DNA from: Zasmidium citrigriseum
Lineage: Eukaryota; Ascomycota; Dothideomycetes; Mycosphaerellales; Mycosphaerellaceae
DNA length: 64,000 nt
Reading direction: 5' to 3'
Assembly: GCA_002786025.1 (NCBI GenBank)
Contig: NHNW01000019.1
Coordinates: 434,001-498,000, forward strand
The notes under the pieces are model-generated. The model had not been told where the DNA came from and ran no database searches. It saw only the letters and a list, made by a program, of their open reading frames with translations. The position numbers and the translations under genes were made by a program. Every line of letters begins with the position of its first letter. The stretch's first letter is position 1. Positions 42,040 through 50,325 of this stretch are shown in pieces.

Positions 42040-44385
42040 TCAAGACAAATACCTCTCAAACCTCCCCTCCCTCGGCGGCGTAACATCCAAAGACCCATCC
42101 TCATGCCGACGCATCCAAACGCGTCGATCTTCTTCCAACCCATCAAGATTACCTTCGATATCATTCTCGCTCGAATTGCTGCTGCGTTGCTCCAGTCTGG
42201 CCATCAGACCGTCACGTCGAATCGCTGAAGCGGCCTCCATAGCAGCCACTCGGACCGGTGTCGTACCAACAGTGACCTGCGGCTGCTGTACTGCGGTAGA
42301 TGGGAAGGTATGGCGATGCGGGTGTCGTTCAGGGGGTGCTAACGTTGGACTGGGCTGAAGGGATGATAACGTTGATTGGTATGTGGATGTGGTGTTTGAG
42401 CGGCCGCGGCGGGAAGATCTGGTGATATCTGCTGGAGTCTGTGGTTGCTGGGCTCTGGGATGGCTGTCGTTGTAGACTGGTACTCTTGGTGTGACTTCTG
42501 CGGCGAGACTTTGGGTGGACGGTGTCAGATTGGTTGGAGAATGGCGGGATTTGGCTGCTGATGAAGCTGGGCGAGTAGCTGATGGTGGAAGTGGACTCGA
42601 TGGACCGGATCGTAGAATTGGAGTGCTCGGCAGTTGTGGGGAGGATCGAAGCAGGGGTGACGACTTCAAGGCTGGCGAAGAGGGTACTTCTGGGGACGGA
42701 AGGGCAAGCGCCAGTGCCACGGGATCCTCGATTGTTGGTTGACGTCTGTGCGGCGTTTGTGCATCTCGTTCAGGACCCGATCTTGCTTGAACTTGCTGGG
42801 GTGAAGGATGCGCTTCTGTCTGTTGGGCCATGATCTGGTCCAGCCTTTCTTGAAAGTCATCATGTTCTCCACCAAATGGATTGCCGTTGAGGAGAGAAGG
42901 TCTAGTCTGGCGTCCAGGAGGTCGTTCAAATGAATGTCCAACAGAACGTGGCCGGGCCGGATACTGACTGTACATCTGAACAATGCGGTCTAAGGGAGAG
43001 TCTCGCTGCAGTATAATATCCTCCATCAGGCTGCTTGACTCGCTAAGAGCGCTTTTGGCTGTTCGAGGGCTTCGTGGTGGAACCTCTACCAGCCCCTGAG
43101 GACTGAATCGACCCGGAGAAAGCGAGCTGCTCCTGTTGTGCGCATACTGTGCTGGAGGCGGCTGCAGTAGGTTTGGCGTTGAATGGCTGCTGGTCGATAC
43201 GGCGGGGGATACTGGACGCTGGGTATGGTTTTGAGGAACAGCAAGATGGGTCGGTCTGTTATGCTGACCAAGCAATCTTCTCGTGCGCTCATATTCAATT
43301 AGATGCTGTCTAGAGCTTCGACGATGTGGGAAGACGACTTGTCGTTGAGAGCCACTGTTGCGTCTGGAGGCAAAAGCAACTGGAGGTCGAAGTGCTGGGT
43401 ATCTGTCCAGACCAAGCAGTGGCCTTTGCAAGGAGGCATTCTGGTCGTTGTTCCTGCTTCTTCGACGGCCTTGTGATGCATCGACGGGAACGAGTGACAT
43501 CGGGAGATCAACATCCGTCGCAAGGAAAGACCTCGATCGTCTTGCTCTTCCATCGTGTTCTGTATACCTTGTGGCGGTCGTCGATAGAGAAGAGTCGGAG
43601 GTGATGGTCTGGCCATCCGCGCTGCGGGAAGAATACTGAGTGTTGCGCTCAAAAGAAGATCTCAAGCGCAGGTTGGCTGTGCTTTGGCCTCTCTCGATGG
43701 GCGCCGTGTAACCGTCCAATGACACTCCCCCCAGAGAATTGTCTATAGAAGTGCTGGCCGTGGAACCAAATCTTGTCCTCGGCACAAACACTGGAGCTCC
43801 GGGGTCCAGCGGTGGCTGATTGATGGTAGGTATCTGTGGATGATTTGGAGCTGGTTGTGCCCTCGAGGCTCGATTGTGCTGAAGACCTGGCGTGGCTGGA
43901 CGATTCTGATGCTGGAAATGCCGAGCTTCGACGTATGCATGTAGGAAGGGAGGATCTTCGTAGATTGGGAAATCAAGTGCATGTGCTGGCCTACTTGGAG
44001 ATTGAGTCGGCAATGGCTGAGAAGTCTTCTGTGGTTTGGTTGATGGATGGCCTGCTCGGCGGCTTGCCGACTGTGGGCTGATGCTACGGTTGACAAGATT
44101 TGGCAGGTCAAGTCGTTGTGCCGGAGAGGCGACATTGCTTTGAAGGGAGGGATCATCGTCTTGAGCGTCGCAGATTGTTGCTTTGGAGGAGCACGAGTCT
44201 GCTCTTTGGCGTCCAACGTTGGCAGCTGCGGGCACGAAGGACTGTTTGGTCTGTCTTGCAGCACCCTGCCCAAGGCGAACATTCTCAGCATCTCGACGGG
44301 CTGACTGTCTTGCGTTCCATCGCTTTTCGAAGCTGGCGAGGTCGGCGGCTGTGAGATTGATGCGGGATGGAGGGCAAGTTAGCAT
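42040..44385 (-). CDS. long disordered fungal hypothetical protein
   Basis: A single exon of 781 residues from the ATG at 44385 (MLTCPPSRINLTAADLASF); four codons upstream begin with TTG. Most of the protein is Ser/Pro/Arg/Gln-rich and without predicted fold. The N-terminus (LASFEKRWNARQSARRDAEN) and the last 60 residues (MEAASAIRRDGLMARLEQRS, EEDRRVWMRRHEDGSLDVTP, PREGRFERYLS) look like short conserved helical motifs. That design suggests a scaffold or regulatory protein bounded by two interaction motifs. No enzyme domain is visible. Confidence 0.72.
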   Translation of the reverse strand: MLTCPPSRINLTAADLASFEKRWNARQSARRDAENVRLGQGAARQTKQSFVPAAANVGRQRADSCSSKATICDAQDDDPSLQSNVASPAQRLDLPNLVNRSISPQSASRRAGHPSTKPQKTSQPLPTQSPSRPAHALDFPIYEDPPFLHAYVEARHFQHQNRPATPGLQHNRASRAQPAPNHPQIPTINQPPLDPGAPVFVPRTRFGSTASTSIDNSLGGVSLDGYTAPIERGQSTANLRLRSSFERNTQYSSRSADGQTITSDSSLSTTATRYTEHDGRARRSRSFLATDVDLPMSLVPVDASQGRRRSRNNDQNASLQRPLLGLDRYPALRPPVAFASRRNSGSQRQVVFPHRRSSRQHLIEYERTRRLLGQHNRPTHLAVPQNHTQRPVSPAVSTSSHSTPNLLQPPPAQYAHNRSSSLSPGRFSPQGLVEVPPRSPRTAKSALSESSSLMEDIILQRDSPLDRIVQMYSQYPARPRSVGHSFERPPGRQTRPSLLNGNPFGGEHDDFQERLDQIMAQQTEAHPSPQQVQARSGPERDAQTPHRRQPTIEDPVALALALPSPEVPSSPALKSSPLLRSSPQLPSTPILRSGPSSPLPPSATRPASSAAKSRHSPTNLTPSTQSLAAEVTPRVPVYNDSHPRAQQPQTPADITRSSRRGRSNTTSTYQSTLSSLQPSPTLAPPERHPHRHTFPSTAVQQPQVTVGTTPVRVAAMEAASAIRRDGLMARLEQRSSNSSENDIEGNLDGLEEDRRVWMRRHEDGSLDVTPPREGRFERYLS

Positions 44386-45434
44386 TTCGATGGCCAACCC
44401 AGTATATCCAAACGGCAGGATGGCTCAAACAGTGGGCATTTTGTTGGGGGTTTGAGAGGCGTTTCGGGCTCGCCGAATAACAGAAGGGACATGACTGCTG
44501 GAGATAGCAGGTGGGGGGAAATCATGATGGTGATAGATCTTGCCTTGATCTTATGAAGGAAGGCGAAGGAGAGTCCAGAGATTCTGTTGGAAAACCGGCC
44601 TGTCCGAGAGTAAGAAGAACCTGTGGGTAGAAGAGGAAGCTGCGGCCTTCTTCCTGGTCATCGTCGAACATTTCCATGTCTTCACGTTTGCAAATTGGAC
44701 GGACACTCGATGCCTTTCATACTGATGATTTGACCGACCTGCTTGAGTAGTCGAATGGGTCTGCTGGTGGTCAGCTCCTCCGTTCACATTCATGGATCAA
44801 GTCTACTCCAATGCTGTCGTGTTCGTCAAGGCATGACTTTACTCGACCTCGCCGAGAACCACACTGAAAAAAGTGCTCAAGTCGCGTGGTCTCGAGATGG
44901 ATACTTTGAGATTGTGTAGGTTCGAAATGCAGGCGCAACCTTGCGGCCGGCCTCATCACGCAACGCACACGCAGGTACAGAGTACTTGTATCCCATCGAG
45001 GTTAAACCTTTTGCGCGTGCAGTCGGTGTGAGGTCGACGATCATCGCCACAAATTCGGCACTGTGAAGTAGTCCTGCAACCCCTGCTGGCGATATCGTCA
45101 GCGGCGGCGGCTGTCAGGTCTTGCGTCTGCGGCAGTGAGGGCGGAGGTCGTGTGGGCGCTGAGGCTGATAGCGACGGCGATGATGTGTTGGAAGCATTAG
45201 AATAGAGAGCGCTCAGGCAGAAGCGAGGCAGCGCGAGATGCTAATAATGTGCACTGCCCGTGTTGCGCGTCGTGGTCGTGGTCACGGTGTCGGAAAGCTT
45301 CAATCCAAGTCGACGCTACTGAGCATCCTCGTCTACTACCTAATCCGCCGCACCTCACGCATTCACGCCCACCACCACCCACCGCCCTCACCTCGCCCAC
45401 CCACGCCTACCTCCGCCCCGCCGTCCTGCTTGTA
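44386..45434. other. divergent intergenic region ahead of PDK1-type kinase
   Basis: About 1.05 kb between head-to-head genes. The 45350-45425 part is very C-rich on the plus strand (CCACC/CCGCC runs) and probably lies in the kinase leader. No gene called. Confidence 0.4.
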
Positions 45435-45530
45435 ATGCCATCTCGGCACGTCGGTCGCTACCCCTACGCCGCTCGCACACTGCATTCGCGGCAGCTGCTG
45501 CCCGCCCACCGACGGCCAGTGCTACAATGA
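45435..45530 (+). promoter_or_regulatory. uORF overlapping the kinase start codon (ATGA)
   Basis: A 31-codon frame from ATG 45435 (MPSRHVGRYPYAARTLHSRQ, then LLPAHRRPVLQ) to TGA 45528-45530. Its stop overlaps the kinase ATG (45527-45529) as ATGA. If the transcript starts upstream of 45435, ribosomes finishing this frame would be positioned on the main start. The overlap is seen directly; use in translation is inferred. Confidence 0.5.
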
Positions 45531-48286
45531 ACGGGGACCTCAGTCTGTCCCAGTCGCTGGGCGGCTTGCGCATAGCCAACCCGGATGATGAACCTCTACA
45601 GTCGCCCTCCGAGCCCGACACCTCTCATACTCGCCCGCCGCCGCCCTCGTCGCATTCATCCGAGAGCACCGTCACCGACGCCAACCGGCCGAACCTCCTG
45701 CCCAATCTCTCCCACGAGTCCGATGCTCAGGAATCTGGGCTAGGCTTCAATCCCGACAGCTACAACTTGCAGTCTTCCAGCTACGACCCGCCTCCGCCCT
45801 CACGATCGCCGAGCACCCAGCATAGCGACACCGCCCAGCATCGCTTGAGCCATCGATCCAGTATGCCATTGACACATCAGGCCCAGCAAGCCGGCCAGTA
45901 TCCGAGCCATTCCTCCTCCAACTACAATCTACCATTCCGCCAACCCAGCGTACAGGGCGCAGCGTCACGGCCTATGAGCGGCATGTATACTCAGATGAAC
46001 AACTCTTCCTCCGGCATGTCGGTTCCATCCAATCAGGGTTCATATAGATACAGGGAGGATATCGCTACGGCTGATGGGAGCTTGGGAGGGCTTGCGAGGA
46101 GTGGATCACGGTCAGCGAGGCAGGTAATGGGATCAGTGCCTCAGCGGGATGCCAGCAGAAACTACAGGCAACCACCGACAGCAATGGGCGCCGGCAATGG
46201 TAATGGACCCCTGCCCCCACGAAGGAACTCAAAACGAGGACGAGCGCCTACAGCGGGTTCTGCGTCTACAGGGGGATACGATGGGGCTGATCAGGGATAT
46301 GCAGGTAATGCACCTACACCACGAACGGCAGAAGAATGGAGAGAACGAGGAGCCGCAGTTGGAACCCAGCGCGAGACGGACGCATCTGGCCAGACCTCAT
46401 TACGGCCGGTGAAGAAAGGAGTCAAGGACTTCAACTTTGGACGAACACTTGGAGAAGGCTCATATTCCACTGTGCTGGCTGCTACCGACAGGCAGAATCT
46501 GAAGGAGTATGCCATCAAAGTCTTGGATAAGAGGCACATCATAAAGGAGAAGAAGGTGAAATACGTCAACATTGAACGTGACACCTTGAACCGGTTGACC
46601 GAGCACCCTGGCGTCGTGCGGCTATACTACACCTTCCAGGATGAGCGGTCATTATACTTTGTCTTGGATCTGGCGTCAGGGGGAGAACTACTGGGAGTAC
46701 TGAAGAAGTTGGGCTCCTTCGACATTGAGTGCACGCGATTCTACGGGGCTGAGATTCTGGATAGCGTGGCATACATGCACAGCCGAGGTGTTATCCACCG
46801 GGATCTCAAACCAGAGAACGTGCTCCTCGACCAGAACATGCACGTCAAAATCACCGACTTTGGCACTGCAAAGATACTACCGGACCCGCGGCCGAACGGG
46901 CGGAACAACACTGGAGAGCCTTCAGGCGACCCGATAGATGGCGCCGAGACAGACAGAGCAGTCTCCTTTGTGGGCACTGCGGAATACGTCAGCCCAGAAC
47001 TCCTTCGCGATAAGAACGCCTGCAAGGCGTCCGACCTGTGGGCATTTGGATGCATCATTTATCAGCTCTTGGCAGGGCGACCTCCTTTCAAAGCTGCAAA
47101 TGAGTACTTGACCTTCCAGAAGATCTTGGCACTCGACTACTCCTTCCCCGATGGCTTTCCTGAAGACGCACGTGACCTGGTGGAGCGACTGCTCGTGCTT
47201 GAGCCATCGAACAGATTGCCAGTCGAGCACATCAAAAACCACAGATTCTTCGACGGCGTGCAATGGGGCAAGTCGCTATGGCGGCAGAAAGCACCACGAC
47301 TAAAGCCGTACGTAGCACCGGTTTCGGAGCGTCAGCCCATCAGACTGAATGGCCCAAGCAAGAACAATGGCAGCAGCAACAACGTGCTGGCGAGCCAAGG
47401 CGCAGCTGCAGCCATGTCGAACGCAGTATCATCTGCAGCACAACCGCCAACGCAACCTCAAGCACAACCTCCTACACGAAGACCACAGCTCCAGAATGTA
47501 ACTGAGCTTCCACCGCCGAGTCAGCTGGACATTGAGTGGTCCCCCGTCCTCACGCATAACAACGAAAGAATACTGAAGCTGGGCAACCTAATTGTGACAA
47601 CCTCACCTCAGGCGTCCAGTCCCAATGGCAAGAATGGCGAGCCGCAGACGCCTTCAGAGAAGCCCAAGTTTTCGCGCTTCTTCACGAGCAACACGACCAA
47701 GAAGCGGGAGAGACTCGTTTTGATCACATCAAGCGCGAGGCTTGTGGTCGCTGCAGCTGGTGGAAATGAGAAGAAGGCGAAGCTCGAAATAAATCTCACT
47801 GCCCATGGATCAACGTGCAAGAGTAATGTCGACAGCAAGGGACTGACGTACTGGTCGATCGATACTGTGAGTGATCTACGAAAGTCGTATTCTAGACCGG
47901 GTTCTAACACTTCTTCTCAGCGAGACAAGCATTACACATTCGAGGATCCGCGAGCCACAACATCTGACCCCGCCGGCAGCAAGTACAGCACACAAGAGTG
48001 GCTTGACGCGGTGGAGCAAGCACGAGAGGTGGCCATGGCGACATCGATGAGCAACAGCTACTCGGGCGACTCGATGTTGAACGATCTCAACACGTCAGCA
48101 ATGAGCAGCCCGGCGGACTCGCTGGGCGGTGACGCGGCGATGCCGATGAGCGGGCCCAGTACGAGCGAGAGACATAACCTCCGCCACACCTTGCGCAAGA
48201 ACACGGCGGACGATGAAAGCAGCTTGAAGGGCAGGAAGCGATTCAGCAAGAGACACAGTCGTAGCGGATTAGCTGCAGTGTTCTAG
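45527..48286 (+). CDS. PDK1-type AGC protein kinase (Pkh1/2, Ksg1 homologue)
   Basis: Two exons (45527-47866 and 47921-48286; 54-nt intron) give 901 residues. After a 300-residue Ser/Pro-rich N-terminus comes a complete AGC kinase domain (about 302-575): glycine loop LGEGSYSTV, Lys in YAIKVLDK (about 331), HRDLKPENVLL (about 423), DFGTAK (about 443) and activation segment SFVGTAEYVSPELL. A C-terminal PH-like domain follows (about 720-820): RERLVLITSSARLVV, then YWSIDT joined by splicing to RDKHYTFEDP. In fungi this kinase sits at eisosomes/plasma membrane, responds to sphingoid bases and phosphorylates the activation loops of Ypk, Pkc and Sch9. The intron is divisible by three and stop-free, so retention would add 18 residues inside the PH-like domain. 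Confidence 0.93.
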   Translation: MNGDLSLSQSLGGLRIANPDDEPLQSPSEPDTSHTRPPPPSSHSSESTVTDANRPNLLPNLSHESDAQESGLGFNPDSYNLQSSSYDPPPPSRSPSTQHSDTAQHRLSHRSSMPLTHQAQQAGQYPSHSSSNYNLPFRQPSVQGAASRPMSGMYTQMNNSSSGMSVPSNQGSYRYREDIATADGSLGGLARSGSRSARQVMGSVPQRDASRNYRQPPTAMGAGNGNGPLPPRRNSKRGRAPTAGSASTGGYDGADQGYAGNAPTPRTAEEWRERGAAVGTQRETDASGQTSLRPVKKGVKDFNFGRTLGEGSYSTVLAATDRQNLKEYAIKVLDKRHIIKEKKVKYVNIERDTLNRLTEHPGVVRLYYTFQDERSLYFVLDLASGGELLGVLKKLGSFDIECTRFYGAEILDSVAYMHSRGVIHRDLKPENVLLDQNMHVKITDFGTAKILPDPRPNGRNNTGEPSGDPIDGAETDRAVSFVGTAEYVSPELLRDKNACKASDLWAFGCIIYQLLAGRPPFKAANEYLTFQKILALDYSFPDGFPEDARDLVERLLVLEPSNRLPVEHIKNHRFFDGVQWGKSLWRQKAPRLKPYVAPVSERQPIRLNGPSKNNGSSNNVLASQGAAAAMSNAVSSAAQPPTQPQAQPPTRRPQLQNVTELPPPSQLDIEWSPVLTHNNERILKLGNLIVTTSPQASSPNGKNGEPQTPSEKPKFSRFFTSNTTKKRERLVLITSSARLVVAAAGGNEKKAKLEINLTAHGSTCKSNVDSKGLTYWSIDTVSDLRKSYSRPGSNTSSQRDKHYTFEDPRATTSDPAGSKYSTQEWLDAVEQAREVAMATSMSNSYSGDSMLNDLNTSAMSSPADSLGGDAAMPMSGPSTSERHNLRHTLRKNTADDESSLKGRKRFSKRHSRSGLAAVF
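47867..47920 (+). other. 54-nt stop-free intron in the PDK1-type kinase
   Basis: GTGAGT donor, TTCTAAC branch and CTTCTCAG acceptor are all canonical. Removal joins SIDT to RDKHYTFEDP, the expected PH-domain sequence. Because the length is a multiple of three and no stop occurs, an unspliced message would still be read through. Confidence 0.8.
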
Positions 48287-50189
48287 GCGCGGCCTGCGCA
48301 AACGCTGCGATGCTGAGAGGAGTCTGAAAGCACTTGCAACTGCCACCGTCACACATCACCATCACCATCACCACAACCAACATCACCATCACCATCGACC
48401 AACCTGTACGAGTTGGCAATCTGTTTGTTCACAGTCCTTCCGTCACGACGACACGAAAGAAACCCCCTCACCTTTCTAACCAACCCTCTTAACGCAGCGA
48501 GCGAGTCCTTTTTGTTGTTTGATTCTTCTTACTTACCAGCCCCGATTTGTGCATTACGCTGCGGCTGCTGTCGGCATTGAAATTGATTGATGAAAAGGGG
48601 AACTGAGGATTTGTAGCGAGCGAGCGAGCAAGCGGGCGTTGAATTTCAAACGACATCATTGTTCTTCTTCTGTTTCTGAGCCCCTTACTTCTCTACCGCT
48701 TCTCAATGCTTTTCTCTCTTGTTTTTGTTGAGAGCAGAGAAAGTCTGGTAATATGCAGCAGGGGGTCGCCTGGGCTGGAGCTGGCTGGGCTGGCCTTTAC
48801 CTGGATTCGATATTGGATGGCGGCTGGCGGCCGGGTTTGATAGTAGGCAGTGGAGACTTGTAGAATAGAGAAATCGGATCTTCCTTACCAATGACGATGG
48901 CTGGAAGGCGGCGCTTTCCATTATTTTGAGCAGCAGCGCTTGATGAATTGGAAGCTACTGCGCGAGGTCCACGTCGGCACCAAGAATGTCAAGTGTCACA
49001 CCGGGATCAAGGGACGAGAATCTGCGTTGATCGTCAATGGGGAAGTATGGGATGTGGAGAGTGGATTTTGCTTCGCTGTCAATCCAGATTTCGACTGTGA
49101 CTGAACGAACAGATCGTTTTTCGGGAATTGAGGAGATGGAGACGAAAATCGGTGTCTGCGTTGGTGCAACACACACCGCTTTGCTCGCTTCCGCACACGT
49201 GGTGCAACATGGGACGCATCCTCATGCACGCTGTGATGTTGTTGACTGTTTTCGGTGAGCAGTGGCCTTTGCACGACGGTTATTATTTGGAGGGGTATTG
49301 CACCCGTCGGCGGATGTGGGTAAGCGGTGGGAAAGTTGCCCCGTGAGGTCGGTCATCGGTCGTGGGGGATTGTTTCTGGAATTGTTGTCGTTGTCACGGG
49401 ATCGGTTGGAGGTGTGAAGATGGGAAGTGAAAGAGATATCGTGCCTTCCTTGTTCGGGAGTTGTCCCGCAGGTAGAGTTCGAGTGGCAGGGACCGTTGGC
49501 GCTAGGCGATTGGACAAAGTCTAATCGCAGCGCCTTCTCGACCTCACCCTATCGACATCCCAAGCTTCACTTCTTCGCCATCACAGCGGCCCTCGCCTTT
49601 CATCTTCCCCGTCGCCGACGAGTGACACCTCGCGTGCTCGCTCCCCACTTTGGCGCCCCGGTGGAGATTGCCGACGAATCAGCTGCCCTCCCACTCGCGT
49701 CGCACTGCGGCGCCGAACCCTGCGCCCAGGGACACTCACGCTGGAGCCGAAAGTCTCACAAGGCGCTCGAGTTGTGGGCTCTTTCGGGCGTGGAACGCTG
49801 CACCAATCCATCGTCTCGTCCGTCGACCTTCTTTTCTGGTTGCCGCCCGCTCTCGGTGCATGCTGCTTGCGTGCATGCGTCCACGGCCAGCCATGCATGA
49901 CCATGGGCCCGGCCTGGCGCAATGCTGCTCGCGTGTACACCGTAACTTGTGATAGGTCCTCTTGGGTCGATCTCATCCTTTCGCTTTTACCTCTCAACTA
50001 CCTACCAGGACCAGAATCCGACTTCTCTTCTCAGTGCTGAACCCCTCACTACTCTCTCACTTTTCTATCTCTCACACGCTTACCGCCCATGTTTCTCGTC
50101 GCGTAATTACTCTCTCCACTTTGCCTCACTCTCCTTCACCCACTACGCTTTCGCCCAGCCTTCCTTCACTGCGATCTCCTCGCTTGACC
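48287..50189. other. long intergenic region, kinase 3' UTR and pseudokinase leader
   Basis: About 1.9 kb. It starts with the kinase 3' UTR, including an ATCACC-type repeat (48350-48397). The 49500-50190 part is CT-rich with many short overlapping plus-strand frames and most likely belongs to the promoter and long leader of the downstream pseudokinase. No independent gene is supported. Confidence 0.45.
48350..48397. repeat. imperfect ATCACC/CATCAC microsatellite
   Basis: Repeated CATCAC/ATCACC units, interrupted once by ACAACCAA, lie 60-110 nt after the kinase stop codon, probably in its 3' UTR. Confidence 0.8.
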
Positions 50190-50311
50190 ATGTACAGTCT
50201 TCACGGAAGCATCACCGCATTGAGAAGAACTCCAGCAGTGGGCACCTCCGCCCTAGCATGAACCCAACCACAATCGCCACCATCATTACCACCTTGGCGG
50301 AACAGATATAA
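50190..50311 (+). promoter_or_regulatory. two chained uORFs before the pseudokinase
   Basis: uORF1 runs from ATG 50190 to TGA 50259-50261 (23 codons, MYSLHGSITALRRTP...). Its stop overlaps the ATG of uORF2 (50258) as ATGA. uORF2 (17 codons, MNPTTIATIITTLAEQI) stops at 50311, 14 nt before the main ATG at 50326. The layout is directly visible; translational control is inferred and needs the leader to include this region. Confidence 0.45.
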
Positions 50312-50325
50312 CGAAACGAAGAACA

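Noticed and set aside
49427..50311. Several 90-160-codon plus-strand frames in the pseudokinase leader
   Set aside because: They overlap in all three frames in a CT-rich stretch and lack motifs; only the short ATG-initiated uORFs near the start are kept, as regulatory candidates.
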